In this document: positions 47,236 through 57,364 of the stretch, one piece after another
How the letters are laid out: each line of letters begins with the position of its first letter
How positions within the stretch are numbered: position 1 is the first letter of the stretch
From: Paramagnetospirillum magnetotacticum MS-1
Lineage (GTDB): Bacteria > Pseudomonadota > Alphaproteobacteria > Rhodospirillales > Magnetospirillaceae
Assembly: GCF_000829825.1 (NCBI RefSeq)
Contig: NZ_JXSL01000025.1
Location: 124,001-188,000 of the forward strand
Reading direction: 5' to 3'
DNA: 64,000 nt
Notes under the pieces: model-generated
What the model saw: the letters and a program-made list of their open reading frames with translations, nothing else
What the model was told of the DNA's origin: nothing
Database searches by the model: none
Position numbers and translations under genes: made by a program

Positions 47236-47290
47236 CCCTCTCCCGCTTGCGGGAGAGGGGGGAGGCGCTTTGGCGCCGGAGGGTGAGGGG
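47236..47290. repeat. Hairpin repeat between CoA ligase and livF
   Basis: A perfect 11-bp stem CCCTCTCCCGC/GCGGGAGAGGG (47236-47259, loop TT) is followed by GGCGCTTTGGCGCC and GGGTGAGGGG. The mix looks like a small dispersed repeat. It sits between two genes of the same strand and could modulate the mRNA. Confidence 0.65.
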
Positions 47291-47297
47291 GAAATCT

Positions 47298-48140
<843 letters not shown>

Positions 48141-48151
48141 TGAATAAGTGA

Positions 48152-48177
48152 CGGGAGGCGGCTTTGGCCGCCTCCCG
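48152..48177. terminator. Strong hairpin between substrate-binding gene and livF
   Basis: Perfect 11-bp arms CGGGAGGCGGC/GCCGCCTCCCG with loop TTTG lie in the 49-base gap after the substrate-binding protein gene. No T-run follows on the minus strand, so it may stabilise the upstream mRNA or partly end it, as is common after genes for abundant binding proteins. Confidence 0.6.
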
Positions 48178-48189
48178 CTTTCGTGCGGC

Positions 48190-49428
48190 TTACCAGCCCA
48201 GCCATTCCTTGCGGCGCGGAATCTCGGCGGTATAGACCTGCTTCATGCCGATGGCGCCGCCCTTGGTCGAGGCCTGATAGACCTTGACCGTGGTGGTGCC
48301 GCGATGGTCCTCGCCGGTCCAGGTGGACGGCAGGCAGACGCCTTCCAGACCGGCCGGGACCCAGTCCTTGGGATGAGTTTCCATGGCCTTCTTGATGGAG
48401 GGGCCGGTGATCGGGCCGGACTTGGCGGCCAATTCCATGGCTTCCTTCATGTAGTAGACCGAGCAGATGGCGCGGATATAGTGCACCGGACGGGCTTCGT
48501 TGCCCGTGGGGTCGGAAATCTTGGAGATTTCACGCACCAGCTTCATGCCGGGTGTGTCGTCGCTCCAGGTTCCGGCGCCCACCACCCAGACCAGCTTGTC
48601 GGCGGCGTCGCCCGTGGTCTTGAGCGAGTTCTCGTCGGTGCCCCAGATATTGGCCAGGAACTGGGTGGTGACACCCACCGTCTCGCACGACTTCAACAGC
48701 GAGATGGTCGAGCCCGAGGTGTTGCCGAGATAGGCGTAATGAGCGCCCGATTCCTTCAAGCTCAGGCACTGGGCCTTGAAGTCGCCGGGTTTGAGCGAAT
48801 ACTGAATCTCGTTGCCGATCTCGAAGCCCAGTTCCTTGGCATAGGCGCCGCAGGCCATCTTGGGCGCGTTGGGATAGGGGTGGTTGTCGCCCATATGGAC
48901 GAATTTGGGCTTGCCCGCGCCGCCCTTCTTCTTCCAGTCCTCGGCCGCCCACTGGACGAGACCACGGCAGGCGTCGGAATAGCTGGGGCCGTAGAAGAAG
49001 TTATAGGGCGCGCCCTTGACCGAGGTCTTGCCCATGGGATCGGTCAGATGGCCGGAATACGAGGCCGAGAAATAGGGAATCTCGTCCTTGGCCACCGAGC
49101 TGATCAGCGCTTCGGTGTCGCCGGTGCCCCAGCCCTGGATGGCGGTGGCCTTCTCCGAGCCGGTCAGCTTCTTATAGGCGGCCATGGCGCGCGGCACTTC
49201 ATAGGCGTAGTCCACGGTCTCGAAGATGATCTTCTTGCCGCCCACGCCGCCATTGGCGTTGATGTAGTTCATGGCGTCGGCGATGCCCTGGCCGTAGGGC
49301 TTGCCCACGGCGGAGGTGGCGCCGGTGATGTCTGCGATATGGCCGACCAGGATGCCGTCGGCGGCGAGCGCCGCTCCGGCGGACAGAAGGGCTAGGGCGG
49401 CCGTTCCGGCGAACAGGGTATGCTTCAT
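48190..49428 (-). CDS. ABC transporter periplasmic substrate-binding protein (Leu/Ile/Val family)
   Basis: A 412-residue periplasmic binding protein. The signal peptide is MKHTLFAGTAALALLSAGAALA. The mature part has the two-lobe LivK-like fold, with GHIADITGATSAVGKPYGQG and DGVAD-type motifs replaced by GIADAMNYINANGG. Such proteins are found with importers for amino acids, amides or aromatic and fatty acids; ligand unknown. GGGAGGAAT precedes the ATG. It belongs to the livHM-livF system. Confidence 0.9.
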   Translation of the reverse strand: MKHTLFAGTAALALLSAGAALAADGILVGHIADITGATSAVGKPYGQGIADAMNYINANGGVGGKKIIFETVDYAYEVPRAMAAYKKLTGSEKATAIQGWGTGDTEALISSVAKDEIPYFSASYSGHLTDPMGKTSVKGAPYNFFYGPSYSDACRGLVQWAAEDWKKKGGAGKPKFVHMGDNHPYPNAPKMACGAYAKELGFEIGNEIQYSLKPGDFKAQCLSLKESGAHYAYLGNTSGSTISLLKSCETVGVTTQFLANIWGTDENSLKTTGDAADKLVWVVGAGTWSDDTPGMKLVREISKISDPTGNEARPVHYIRAICSVYYMKEAMELAAKSGPITGPSIKKAMETHPKDWVPAGLEGVCLPSTWTGEDHRGTTTVKVYQASTKGGAIGMKQVYTAEIPRRKEWLGW

Positions 49429-49486
49429 CGTGTGATTCCTCCCATGAATCGTTAAATCGAGTTCAGCGACTTGTTCTTGGTTTTGG

Positions 49487-50557
49487 TCAGTAAGAGAACG
49501 GATACAGCTTCCAATAAGACTTGATCAGGCGCCAGCGGTGAACCAGGCCATCGGGCTCGAAGATCAGGAACAGAACGATGGCCAGACCGATACTGGCTTC
49601 CTTGATATAGGCCAGCGCGCTGGTCAGCGCCGGGATATCACCGGTGAAATGCTTCACCGTGCTGACGGCGGCCTCGGTGGCCTCGGGCAACAGCACCATG
49701 AAGGTGGTGCCCATCAGGGTCCCCATCACGCTGCCCATGCCGCCGATGATGATCATCCCGAGGAACTGGATGGACAGCAGGATGGTGAAGCCTTCGGCCG
49801 AGACATAGCCGAGATAATGGCCGTACAGCGCGCCGCCCACTCCGGCATAGAAGGACGAGATGCCAAACGACAAGATGCGGTACTTGGTGAGGTTGATGCC
49901 CATCACCTCTGCCGACAGATAGTGGTCGCGCACCGCCACGAAGGCCCGGCCGTCGCGGCTGCGCAGCAGGTTGGTGCCAAGCCCGTACATGATCACCACG
50001 AAGACCAGGACCACGTAGAAGAAGCCCTTGTCGCCGCCCACCTCATAGCCGAACAGGCTGATGGGATTGGCCATGGCGCCCGAAGAGCCGCCGGTGAACC
50101 AGTTGGCCCGCGCAAAGAAGTCTTCCAGGATGAACTGGGAGGCGAAGGTGGCGATGGCCAGATACAGGCCCTTCAGCCTTCCTGCCGGAATGCCGAACAA
50201 CAGGCCCAGCAGGGTGGTCATCACGCCCGCCAGCGGAATGGCCAACAGCACCGGAATGCCGAACGTATTGTTCAGCCAGGCCGAGGCGAAGGCGCCGAAG
50301 CCGAAGAAGGCGGCGTGGCCGAGGCTGATCTGGCCGGTGCAGCCCACCAGGATGTTGAGGCCCAAAGCGGCGATGCCGTAAAAGCCGATCTGGATCAGCA
50401 GGGCCATCAGGTAATTGCTTAGCACCAAAGGCGCGGCGGCGGCCAGCAGGATGCCGGCCATGCACCAGTAGCGCGACGCGGGCGTCAGAAAGATGGTGGT
50501 GTCGGCCCCGTAGGTGGTCTTGAACTGGCCGCAGGGAATGAGGCTGGACGAGATCAT
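49487..50557 (-). CDS. livM: Branched-chain-type ABC permease LivM
   Basis: A 356-residue permease with about ten hydrophobic helices. The LivM signature includes GCTGQISLGHAAFFGFGAF and LYLAIATFASQF in the middle, then GGMGSVMGTLMGTTFMVLLP. It pairs with LivH (4-base gap). It lies between livH and the substrate-binding gene. Confidence 0.92.
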   Translation of the reverse strand: MISSSLIPCGQFKTTYGADTTIFLTPASRYWCMAGILLAAAAPLVLSNYLMALLIQIGFYGIAALGLNILVGCTGQISLGHAAFFGFGAFASAWLNNTFGIPVLLAIPLAGVMTTLLGLLFGIPAGRLKGLYLAIATFASQFILEDFFARANWFTGGSSGAMANPISLFGYEVGGDKGFFYVVLVFVVIMYGLGTNLLRSRDGRAFVAVRDHYLSAEVMGINLTKYRILSFGISSFYAGVGGALYGHYLGYVSAEGFTILLSIQFLGMIIIGGMGSVMGTLMGTTFMVLLPEATEAAVSTVKHFTGDIPALTSALAYIKEASIGLAIVLFLIFEPDGLVHRWRLIKSYWKLYPFSY

Positions 50558-50561
50558 GACC

Positions 50562-51455
50562 TTACACCCTCTCGATGGTCTTGGTGCCGAACAGGCCGTA
50601 GGGTTTGATCATCAAGATGATGACCAGCACGTAGAACGGGGCCACGGTGTACAGATTGCCCAGGTGCAGATACTGGCCATCGGCATATTCCGCCAGATTT
50701 TCCAGCACCCCGATGATCAGCCCGCCCAGCACCGCGCCGATGATGGAATCCAGGCCGCCGACGATCACCGCCGGGAAGACCTTGATGCCGAAGAACGACA
50801 GCGCCGAGGACACGCCGTTGACCATGCCCACCACCACGCCGGCCAGGGCCGAGACCATGGCCGAGATGGCCCAGGCGGTGGCGAACACCGCCTTGACCGA
50901 GATGCCGAGGCTTTGCGCCACCTGCTGGTTGAAGGCGGTGGCCCGCATGGCCAGACCCATGCGTGAATACTTAAAGAACCAGGCGAACAGACCCATGATG
51001 ATGATGGAGACCACCAGGCTCATCAGATAGGCGGGCTGGACCGACAGGCCCAGGACGTCCACTGACTTGACCGGGAAGATCTCGGGGAAGGGCTGGGCCC
51101 AGACGCCGAAGATGGACTTCATCACCGCCTGGAAGAAGATGGAGAGCCCAATGGTCACCATGATCACGCTGATCACCGGCTCGCCGATCAGGGGGCGCAG
51201 CACGATCATCTGCAACGCGATGCCGAACACCATCATGAACAGAAAGGTCATGGGGAAGGCGACGTAGAACGGGAGCGCCATGCTGGTGACCAGCCACCAG
51301 CAGGTCCAGGCGCCGATCAGCAGGAATTCGCCCTGGGCGAAATTCACCACCTGGGTCGACTTGTAGATCAGCACGAAACACATGGCGACCACGCCATACA
51401 GCGTGCCGACGATCAGCCCGTTGACCAGGAGTTGGAGAAACAGAGAGGACCCCAT
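50562..51455 (-). CDS. livH: Branched-chain-type ABC permease LivH
   Basis: A 297-residue permease with about eight helices, starting LFLQLLVNGLIVGTLYGVVA and carrying FAQGEFLLIGAW and IGGLDSIIGAVLGGLIIGVL of LivH. It ends 4 bases from livM and begins 11 bases after the acyl-CoA synthetase gene, so the operon reads livG, ligase, livH, livM, binding protein, livF. Confidence 0.93.
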   Translation of the reverse strand: MGSSLFLQLLVNGLIVGTLYGVVAMCFVLIYKSTQVVNFAQGEFLLIGAWTCWWLVTSMALPFYVAFPMTFLFMMVFGIALQMIVLRPLIGEPVISVIMVTIGLSIFFQAVMKSIFGVWAQPFPEIFPVKSVDVLGLSVQPAYLMSLVVSIIIMGLFAWFFKYSRMGLAMRATAFNQQVAQSLGISVKAVFATAWAISAMVSALAGVVVGMVNGVSSALSFFGIKVFPAVIVGGLDSIIGAVLGGLIIGVLENLAEYADGQYLHLGNLYTVAPFYVLVIILMIKPYGLFGTKTIERV

Positions 51456-51466
51456 GATGTGTTCTC

Positions 51467-53398
51467 CTATTCCGCGGCCAGTTGCTGGGAAGGCGGCGGC
51501 AGCAGCGTCACGACCTTCAGCTCGGTCTTGACCCTGGTGGTGGTGCCGTCCTGGAAGGTGATCACCGCGTCCACGGGGACCATGGCGCGGTCGGCATACA
51601 TGGCATCGATGATGTCGCCGTACTTCTCGTTGATGACGCCGCGCCGCACCTTGCGGGTACGGGTCAGCTCGCCGTCATCGGCATCCAGTTCCTTGTAGAG
51701 CAGCAGGAATTTGCGGATGCGCTGGGGTTCGGGCAGGGTGGCGTTGACCTTCTCCACCTCGGCCTGCAACAGATCGTAGACCGCTCCTTGCGCCGAGAGA
51801 TTGGTGTAGTTGGTAAACGAGATGCCCTTGGATTCCGCCCATTTGGACACGATGGAAAAGCGGATGCAGATCAGCGCCGAGAGATAGGGCTTGGTATCGC
51901 CCAAGATCACCGCCTCGGCGATGAAGGGCGAGAACTTCAGCTTGTTCTCGATGAACTGGGGCGAGAAGCGCACGGCATGGGACGTGGTGGCCAGATCCTT
52001 GATGCGGTCGATCACCACCAGATGGCCGTTTTCTTTCTTGATATAGCCCGCGTCGCCGGTCTTCAGCCAATTGCCGTCGACGATGTCGGCGGTGCTTGCC
52101 TCGGGGTTACGGAAATAGCCGGTGAACATGCCGTCGGTGGTGGCGACAATCTCGCCCACCCCATTGGCATCGGGGTTTTCGATGCGAAGCTGGGCGTCGT
52201 CGAAGGGAATGCCCACAGAGTCGAAATCGATGTCGCCTTCGCGGTGCACGGTATAGGCGCCCGCCAGTTCGGTCTGACCGTAGATCTGGCGCAGCGGCAC
52301 GCCCATGGCCAGGAAAAAGCGGAAGGTGTCGGGCCCCAAGGCCGCGCCGCCGGTGGCCGCCGACTTCAGGAAGGTGAAGCCGATGCGGTCTTTGAGTGCG
52401 TCGAACAAAATCCAGTTGGCCAACTTGGAGCGCTTGCCCTGGTCCAGCGCCTTCATGCCCAGTTTCATGCCCAGATTGAACATCGCCTGCTTGAACGGAG
52501 TGGAATCCATCATGCGGGCGCGCACATCGGCGGCGATGCCTTCCCACATGCGGGGCGCCAGCAGAACGAAATTGGGGCCGATTTCGCGCATATCGGCCAT
52601 CATCGTCTCGGGCTCTTCCACGAAATTGACGATGTTGCGGCAGATCAGCGGCTGGGCCACGGCATAGATCTGCTCCATGATCCACGGCAGCGGCAGGACC
52701 GAGACGTAATCATCGCCCGCCGATTTGGGGTCGGCCCGCAGGTAAGCGGTGGAGTGGCGCAGGAACGGTCCTGCCTGCAGCATGGCCAGCTTGGGGTTCG
52801 ACGTGGTGCCCGAGGTGGTGCACAAAATAGCCACGTCGTCGCCCTTGCCCTTGCCCACTTCCTCGTCGAAGCGTCCCGGATTGGCCGCCGCGATCTCCTG
52901 GGCCTTGGATTTCAGGTCCTCGGCCGAGATCAGGCGCGGGTCCTTGTGCTTGCGCATGCCGCGGGGATCGAAATAGACGATGTGGCGGATGGTGGGGACT
53001 TCCGCCGAAATCTCCAAGAGCTTGTCCACCTGCTCCTCGTCCTCGGCCAGCACCACTGCCGCGCCGGTATAGGACAAGAGATAGGCCACCTCGGCATTCA
53101 TGGAATCGTGGTAGATGCCCAGACTCATGGCGCCCACCGCATGGGCGGCCACTTCGCCCCACAGGCTTTCCGGCCGGTTCTTGCCCAGGATGGCGACCAC
53201 GTCGCCGCGTTGAACGCCCAGCGCCAGCATGCCAAGGGCCAGGTTCCGCACCCGGTCCAGATAGTCGGCCCAGGTGAAGGCGTTCCAGATGCCGAATTCC
53301 TTTTCCCGCATGGCGATCTCGCCCGGCCAACGCTGGGCGTTGTGCACCAGGGCCTTGGGGAAGGTGTCGTGAATGGTGGTGTCCAGATACTCGCTCAT
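51467..53398 (-). CDS. Long-chain acyl-CoA synthetase-like AMP-dependent ligase
   Basis: A 643-residue adenylate-forming enzyme of the long-chain (ACSL-like) branch. The ATP loop is ILCTTSGTTSNPKLAM; YGQTELAGAY and LKTGDAGYIKKENGHLVV are the A5 and A8-like motifs, and RIKDLATTSHAVRFSP the hinge. It would attach CoA to a fatty or aromatic acid brought in by the surrounding transporter. The start overlaps the livG stop (TGATG). Confidence 0.92.
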   Translation of the reverse strand: MSEYLDTTIHDTFPKALVHNAQRWPGEIAMREKEFGIWNAFTWADYLDRVRNLALGMLALGVQRGDVVAILGKNRPESLWGEVAAHAVGAMSLGIYHDSMNAEVAYLLSYTGAAVVLAEDEEQVDKLLEISAEVPTIRHIVYFDPRGMRKHKDPRLISAEDLKSKAQEIAAANPGRFDEEVGKGKGDDVAILCTTSGTTSNPKLAMLQAGPFLRHSTAYLRADPKSAGDDYVSVLPLPWIMEQIYAVAQPLICRNIVNFVEEPETMMADMREIGPNFVLLAPRMWEGIAADVRARMMDSTPFKQAMFNLGMKLGMKALDQGKRSKLANWILFDALKDRIGFTFLKSAATGGAALGPDTFRFFLAMGVPLRQIYGQTELAGAYTVHREGDIDFDSVGIPFDDAQLRIENPDANGVGEIVATTDGMFTGYFRNPEASTADIVDGNWLKTGDAGYIKKENGHLVVIDRIKDLATTSHAVRFSPQFIENKLKFSPFIAEAVILGDTKPYLSALICIRFSIVSKWAESKGISFTNYTNLSAQGAVYDLLQAEVEKVNATLPEPQRIRKFLLLYKELDADDGELTRTRKVRRGVINEKYGDIIDAMYADRAMVPVDAVITFQDGTTTRVKTELKVVTLLPPPSQQLAAE

Positions 53399-54195
53399 CA
53401 GGCCACTTCCTCGTCTTCGTCGATGCCGAGATAGGCCACCTTGACCCGTTCGTTGTTCATGACCTCGTCGGGCAGGCCTTCGGCGATCTTGCGGCCGAAT
53501 TCCAGCACCATCACCCGGTGGGAAATGTCCATGACCACGCCCATGTCATGCTCGATCATGATCACCGTCATGCCCCATTCCTCGTTGAGGTCGACGATGT
53601 AGCGGGCCATGTCCTCCTTCTCTTCCAGGTTCATGCCCGCCATGGGCTCGTCCAGCAAGATGACCTTGGGCTCGACGGCCATGGCGCGGGCCAGTTCCAC
53701 GCGCTTGCGCAAGCCATAGGGCAAGGTGCCCGCCACCGCCTTGCGGATATGAGCGATTTCCAGGAAGTCGATGATGTCTTCCACCTTGCGGCGGTGGGCC
53801 AGTTCCTCGGTGCGCGCGCCGCTGCCCCAATAAAGCGCGCCGGTCAGCGCATTGTTCTTTAGCAGGTGGTGGCGGCCGACCATGATGTTGTCCAGCACGC
53901 TCATATGGCCGAACAGCGCCAGATTCTGAAAGGTCCGGCCCAGACCCAGCGTGGCGCGCACATTGGGCGAAAGGCCTGTCACGTCGCGGCCATCCATGAA
54001 CACGCGTCCGGACGTGGGCCTGTAACGCCCCGAGACGCAGTTGAGCATGGAGGTCTTGCCCGCGCCATTGGGGCCGATGATGGAGAACAGCTCTCCCTTG
54101 CCGACCTGGAAACTGACTTCGGTCAGGGCGCGCACGCCGCCGAAGGCCAGCGACACGTCGCGTACTTCCAGAACCGGATTATCCGTCACGGACAT
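53398..54195 (-). CDS. livG: Branched-chain-type ABC transporter ATPase LivG
   Basis: A 265-residue ATPase with Walker A IIGPNGAGKTSMLN, LivG-type insertion (ALTGALYWGSGARTEELAHR), family block GLRKRVELARAMAV and Walker B VILLDEPMAGMN. ATG 54195 was chosen: GGGAG lies 9 bases upstream, and the open frame to 54297 has no similarity. The stop overlaps the synthetase gene. It is the first gene of the transporter operon; a 131-base region before it contains a T-run (around 54301) and may hold the promoter. Confidence 0.92.
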   Translation of the reverse strand: MSVTDNPVLEVRDVSLAFGGVRALTEVSFQVGKGELFSIIGPNGAGKTSMLNCVSGRYRPTSGRVFMDGRDVTGLSPNVRATLGLGRTFQNLALFGHMSVLDNIMVGRHHLLKNNALTGALYWGSGARTEELAHRRKVEDIIDFLEIAHIRKAVAGTLPYGLRKRVELARAMAVEPKVILLDEPMAGMNLEEKEDMARYIVDLNEEWGMTVIMIEHDMGVVMDISHRVMVLEFGRKIAEGLPDEVMNNERVKVAYLGIDEDEEVA

Positions 54196-54326
54196 GGTTA
54201 TCGCTCCCGAACCGGAGCGGCACCTTTTGGCGCCTGCTCCGAACCACCCTGTTTGCGGACCCTTCTTGGCGAGGGCCTCATCAGTGAAAACGAGCATACG
54301 TTTTTTTAATTGCCGTGCAAGTGTGT

Positions 54327-55217
54327 TCAGGCCTTGCCGCGCAACATGTGAATGATGCCCGAGAAATCCAGGCCGCCCTGGCCCATTCCCGCCATCATGG
54401 CGTAAAGCTGTGCCGCTTCGGCGCCCAGGGGAACGGTGGCGCCGCAGCCCTGGGCCGCCTCGACCGCCAGCTTCAGATCCTTCAGCATCATGGCGGCGGC
54501 GAATCCCGGCTGGTAGTCGCGGTTGGCGGGCGAGGTGGGCACCGGGCCGGGAACCGGACAGTACGAGGTCATGGACCAGTTCTGGCCCGACGATTTGGAC
54601 GAGATATCGAACAGCTTTTGGGCGTCGAGACCCAGCTTCTCGGCCAGGGCGAAGGCCTCGCAGGTGCCGATCATGGAAATGCCCAGCAGCATGTTGTTGC
54701 AGATCTTGGCCGCCTGGCCATTGCCCGGCCCGCCCGCATGGACGATGGTCTTGCCCATGGCGGCCAGGATCGGCTCGGCGCGGGCGAAGGCGGGCTCTGT
54801 TCCGCCCACCATGAAGGTCAGCGTGCCCGCCTCGGCCCCGCCCACGCCGCCCGAGACGGGAGCGTCGATCAGGGCGTGACCGGCCTTGGCCGCCTCATCG
54901 GACAGCAGCCGCGCGCTGGCCACGTCGATGGTCGATGAATCGATGAACAGGCAGCCCTTGGGCGCTGCGGCGAACAGCCCGCCGTCTCCCAGCATCACCG
55001 ACTTCACATGGGCTCCGGCGGGCAGCATGGAGACCACCACCTCGGCGCCCCTGGCGGCATCGACGGCCTTGGAGCAGGCCGTCGCCCCCGCTGCCGTGGC
55101 GGCCTTCAAGGCGGCTTCGGACAGATCGAAAGCGGCCAGTTTGTGCCCGGCCTTGATCAGGTTGCGCATCATGGGCGCTCCCATATTGCCCAGACCGATG
55201 AACCCGATGCTCGCCAT
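54327..55217 (-). CDS. mmsB: 3-hydroxyisobutyrate dehydrogenase
   Basis: A 296-residue NAD-dependent beta-hydroxyacid dehydrogenase. The Rossmann start is IGFIGLGNMGAPMMRNL; DAPVSGGVGGAEAGTLTFMV is the substrate site, and catalytic Lys is in GNGQAAKICNNMLLG. It oxidises 3-hydroxyisobutyrate in valine breakdown. It follows the acyl-CoA dehydrogenase gene by 27 bases, as in many valine operons. Confidence 0.93.
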   Translation of the reverse strand: MASIGFIGLGNMGAPMMRNLIKAGHKLAAFDLSEAALKAATAAGATACSKAVDAARGAEVVVSMLPAGAHVKSVMLGDGGLFAAAPKGCLFIDSSTIDVASARLLSDEAAKAGHALIDAPVSGGVGGAEAGTLTFMVGGTEPAFARAEPILAAMGKTIVHAGGPGNGQAAKICNNMLLGISMIGTCEAFALAEKLGLDAQKLFDISSKSSGQNWSMTSYCPVPGPVPTSPANRDYQPGFAAAMMLKDLKLAVEAAQGCGATVPLGAEAAQLYAMMAGMGQGGLDFSGIIHMLRGKA

Positions 55218-55244
55218 GTGAAGCCTCCCTGCTTTCGACGTGTG

Positions 55245-56381
55245 TTAGGTGGTCAGAGCCCGGCCGATGATCACCCGCATGATCTCGTTGCTGCCTTCCA
55301 GGATCTGGTGGACCCGCAGGTCCCGGAAATAGCGCTCGATGGGATATTCCTTGATATAGCCATAGCCGCCATGAAGCTGCAGCGCCGCGTCGGTCACGGC
55401 AAATCCCACATCTGTGGCCAGGCGTTTGGCCATGGCGCAATGCACTGTGGCCTGGGGCGATTTGTTGTCCAGGGACTGGGCGGCGCGATGGATCATCAGG
55501 CGCGCCGCTTCCAGTTCGGTGGCCATGTCGGCCAGTTTGAACTGGGTGGCCTGGAAGGCGCTGATGGGTTGGCCGAACTGTTGGCGCTGGCCGGTATAGT
55601 CGATGGCGTGTTCCAGGCAGGCCCTGGCACCGCCAAGGGAACAGGCCCCGATATTGATGCGCCCGCCGTCCAGGCCCTTCATGGCGATCTTGAAGCCGTC
55701 GCCCTCGGCGCCGATAAGGTTGGCCACCGGCACGCGGCAATCTTCGAAGATCACGGAAGCGGTGGGCTGGCTTTTCCAGCCTAGCTTCTTTTCCTGCTTG
55801 CCGAAGGACAGGCCCTTGGTCCCCGCCTCAACCACCAGACAGGAGATGCCCTTGGGGCCGGGACCGCCCGTGCGCACCATCACCACATAGAGGTCCGAGC
55901 GCCCGCCGCCCGAGATGAAGGCCTTGGTGCCGTTCAGCACGTAATGATCGCCGTCGCGCTCTGCCTTGGTGCGCAAACTGGCGGCGTCGGACCCGGCATT
56001 GGGCTCGGTCAGGCAATAGGAGGCGAATTTGCGCATGGCGCACAGATCGGGCAGGAAGCGCCTGCGCTGCTCCTCTGTCCCGAAGCTGTCGATCATCCAG
56101 GCCGCCATGTTGTGGATGGAGATATAGGCGGCGGTGGACGGGCAGGCACAGGCCAATTCCTCGAAGATCAGAGCGGCATCCAGGCGCGACAGGGCCGAGC
56201 CGCCCACGTCTTCTCGGACATAGATACCGGCAAAGCCCAGTTCGGCCGCGCTGCGCAACGTCTCTTCGGGAAAGATGCCGTCCTCGTCCCAATGGGCGGC
56301 GTGCGGCGCCATCTCGCCCAGCGCGAAATCGCGGGCGGCTTGGCGAAAAGCCTCCTGGTCCGGGGTCAATCCGAAATCCAT
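55245..56381 (-). CDS. Acyl-CoA dehydrogenase, isobutyryl-CoA type
   Basis: A 378-residue flavoenzyme starting [20 protein letters not shown]. It has [36 protein letters not shown] and [17 protein letters not shown], with the catalytic Glu in LEGSNE. Next to mmsB this best fits isobutyryl-CoA dehydrogenase. ATG 56381 was chosen because family proteins begin there; the open frame extends to 56471 without support. Confidence 0.9.
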   Translation of the reverse strand: MDFGLTPDQEAFRQAARDFALGEMAPHAAHWDEDGIFPEETLRSAAELGFAGIYVREDVGGSALSRLDAALIFEELACACPSTAAYISIHNMAAWMIDSFGTEEQRRRFLPDLCAMRKFASYCLTEPNAGSDAASLRTKAERDGDHYVLNGTKAFISGGGRSDLYVVMVRTGGPGPKGISCLVVEAGTKGLSFGKQEKKLGWKSQPTASVIFEDCRVPVANLIGAEGDGFKIAMKGLDGGRINIGACSLGGARACLEHAIDYTGQRQQFGQPISAFQATQFKLADMATELEAARLMIHRAAQSLDNKSPQATVHCAMAKRLATDVGFAVTDAALQLHGGYGYIKEYPIERYFRDLRVHQILEGSNEIMRVIIGRALTT

Positions 56382-56494
56382 GCGCTTCGTATCCCTGATC
56401 CGGAGTCTATCGCTCCGGTTGTTGCCGACAAGGGTACCGGTCAACGGTCCCGATGGGTATGGAATTATCACAGGGGATGCGCGGAATCCACCTC

Positions 56495-56568
56495 TTGTAT
56501 ACGTGATACGCAGTTTTTGTGTCCGAGAGGTGGATTGCCCTTAGACAGTTGCCGCGGCGGATGTATAC
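56495..56568. promoter_or_regulatory. TTGTATAC-type operator candidates upstream of gntR
   Basis: The gap between the divergent acyl-CoA dehydrogenase and gntR genes holds TCTTGTATACGTGATACG (56494-56511) and a second TGTATAC (56562-56568). The first resembles the TTGTATACA-type palindrome reported, from memory, as the operator of Rhizobium MatR, a GntR regulator of malonate genes. Binding by the adjacent GntR protein to control both directions is inferred. Confidence 0.5.
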
Positions 56569-56600
56569 TCCGGGCGGGATGATTGGGGCGTGGAGGCCCG

Positions 56601-57260
56601 ATGAACGAGCAGAAAAAGCCAGCCACCAGGGCGGACGAGATCCGCCAGGTGATCGAGAGGGAGATCTTCACCGGCGTGCTGCGCCCCGGCACCCGCCTGG
56701 ACGAGGAAAGTCTGGCGGCCCGCTTCGGTCTGTCGCGCACTCCCGTTCGCGAAGCCATCTTGCAGCTTGTCTATTCCGGTCTGGTGGTGAAAAAGCCGCG
56801 CCAGGGCGCCGTGGTGGCCCCCCTCGATCTGCACCGCATGGTGCAGATGTTCGAGGTGATGAGCGATATCGAGGGCTTGTGCGCCCGCTATGCCGCGCGC
56901 CGCATGTCACCCGAGGAAAAAGCCAGGCTTTCCGCCATGGTGGCCCAGGCGGGCGCCTTGTGCGCGGCCCGCGATCTCGACGGCTATTACGCGCTGAACC
57001 GCGCCTTCCACGACGCGGTCTATGACGGCAGCCATAACGAGGTCTTGAAGGAGATGGCGCGCTCGCTCTATGCCCGCCTCGCGCCCTATCGCCGCTATCA
57101 GCTGAACCATCCCGGACGCATCGACGGCTCGCTGGCCGAGCATGCCGAGGTGGTGGCCGCCATTGCCGCCGCCGATCCCGATCGCGCCCAGGCGGTGATG
57201 CGCAAACACGTCACCATCCAGGCGGACATCTTTTCGGAATTCGTGTCCATCATGAGCTAG
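56601..57260 (+). CDS. GntR family regulator (FadR/FCD type), possibly MatR-like
   Basis: A 219-residue repressor. The winged helix is at 10-75 (LDEESLAARFGLSRTPVREA) and the C-terminal FCD ligand domain at about 85-215 has the metal-binding Asp/His pattern (NRAFHDAVYDG, LAEHAEVVAAI, MRKHVTIQ). GGAGG lies five bases before ATG 56601. It adjoins a malonyl-CoA-synthetase-like gene and TTGTATAC sites, which fits a MatR-like regulator of malonate or branched-chain acyl-CoA metabolism. Confidence 0.87.
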   Translation: MNEQKKPATRADEIRQVIEREIFTGVLRPGTRLDEESLAARFGLSRTPVREAILQLVYSGLVVKKPRQGAVVAPLDLHRMVQMFEVMSDIEGLCARYAARRMSPEEKARLSAMVAQAGALCAARDLDGYYALNRAFHDAVYDGSHNEVLKEMARSLYARLAPYRRYQLNHPGRIDGSLAEHAEVVAAIAAADPDRAQAVMRKHVTIQADIFSEFVSIMS

Positions 57261-57262
57261 GC

Positions 57263-57294
57263 TTGTATCCGAGAACTGTTATTCTTGGATACAA
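57263..57294. promoter_or_regulatory. Inverted repeat between gntR and the CoA ligase gene
   Basis: Arms TTGTATCCGAGAA and TTCTTGGATACAA (13 bases, one mismatch) flank a six-base spacer, starting two bases after the gntR stop. The half-site TTGTATCC resembles the TTGTATAC motif upstream of gntR, so it may be an operator for the ligase gene. No T-run follows, making a terminator less likely. Confidence 0.5.
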
Positions 57295-57364
57295 AACTGT
57301 GGCGCAGGGCATCCCCATATGGTATCGCCGTAATCCGGGTTTGATGACAAGGGAGAGCGCCACA

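Noticed and set aside
47236-47290. CRISPR-like repeat
   Set aside because: It is a single hairpin element, not an array of regularly spaced repeats; no cas gene is present anywhere in the window.
56382-56600. Gene in the gap upstream of gntR
   Set aside because: Open frames here are short and without features; the stretch is better read as a shared regulatory region.
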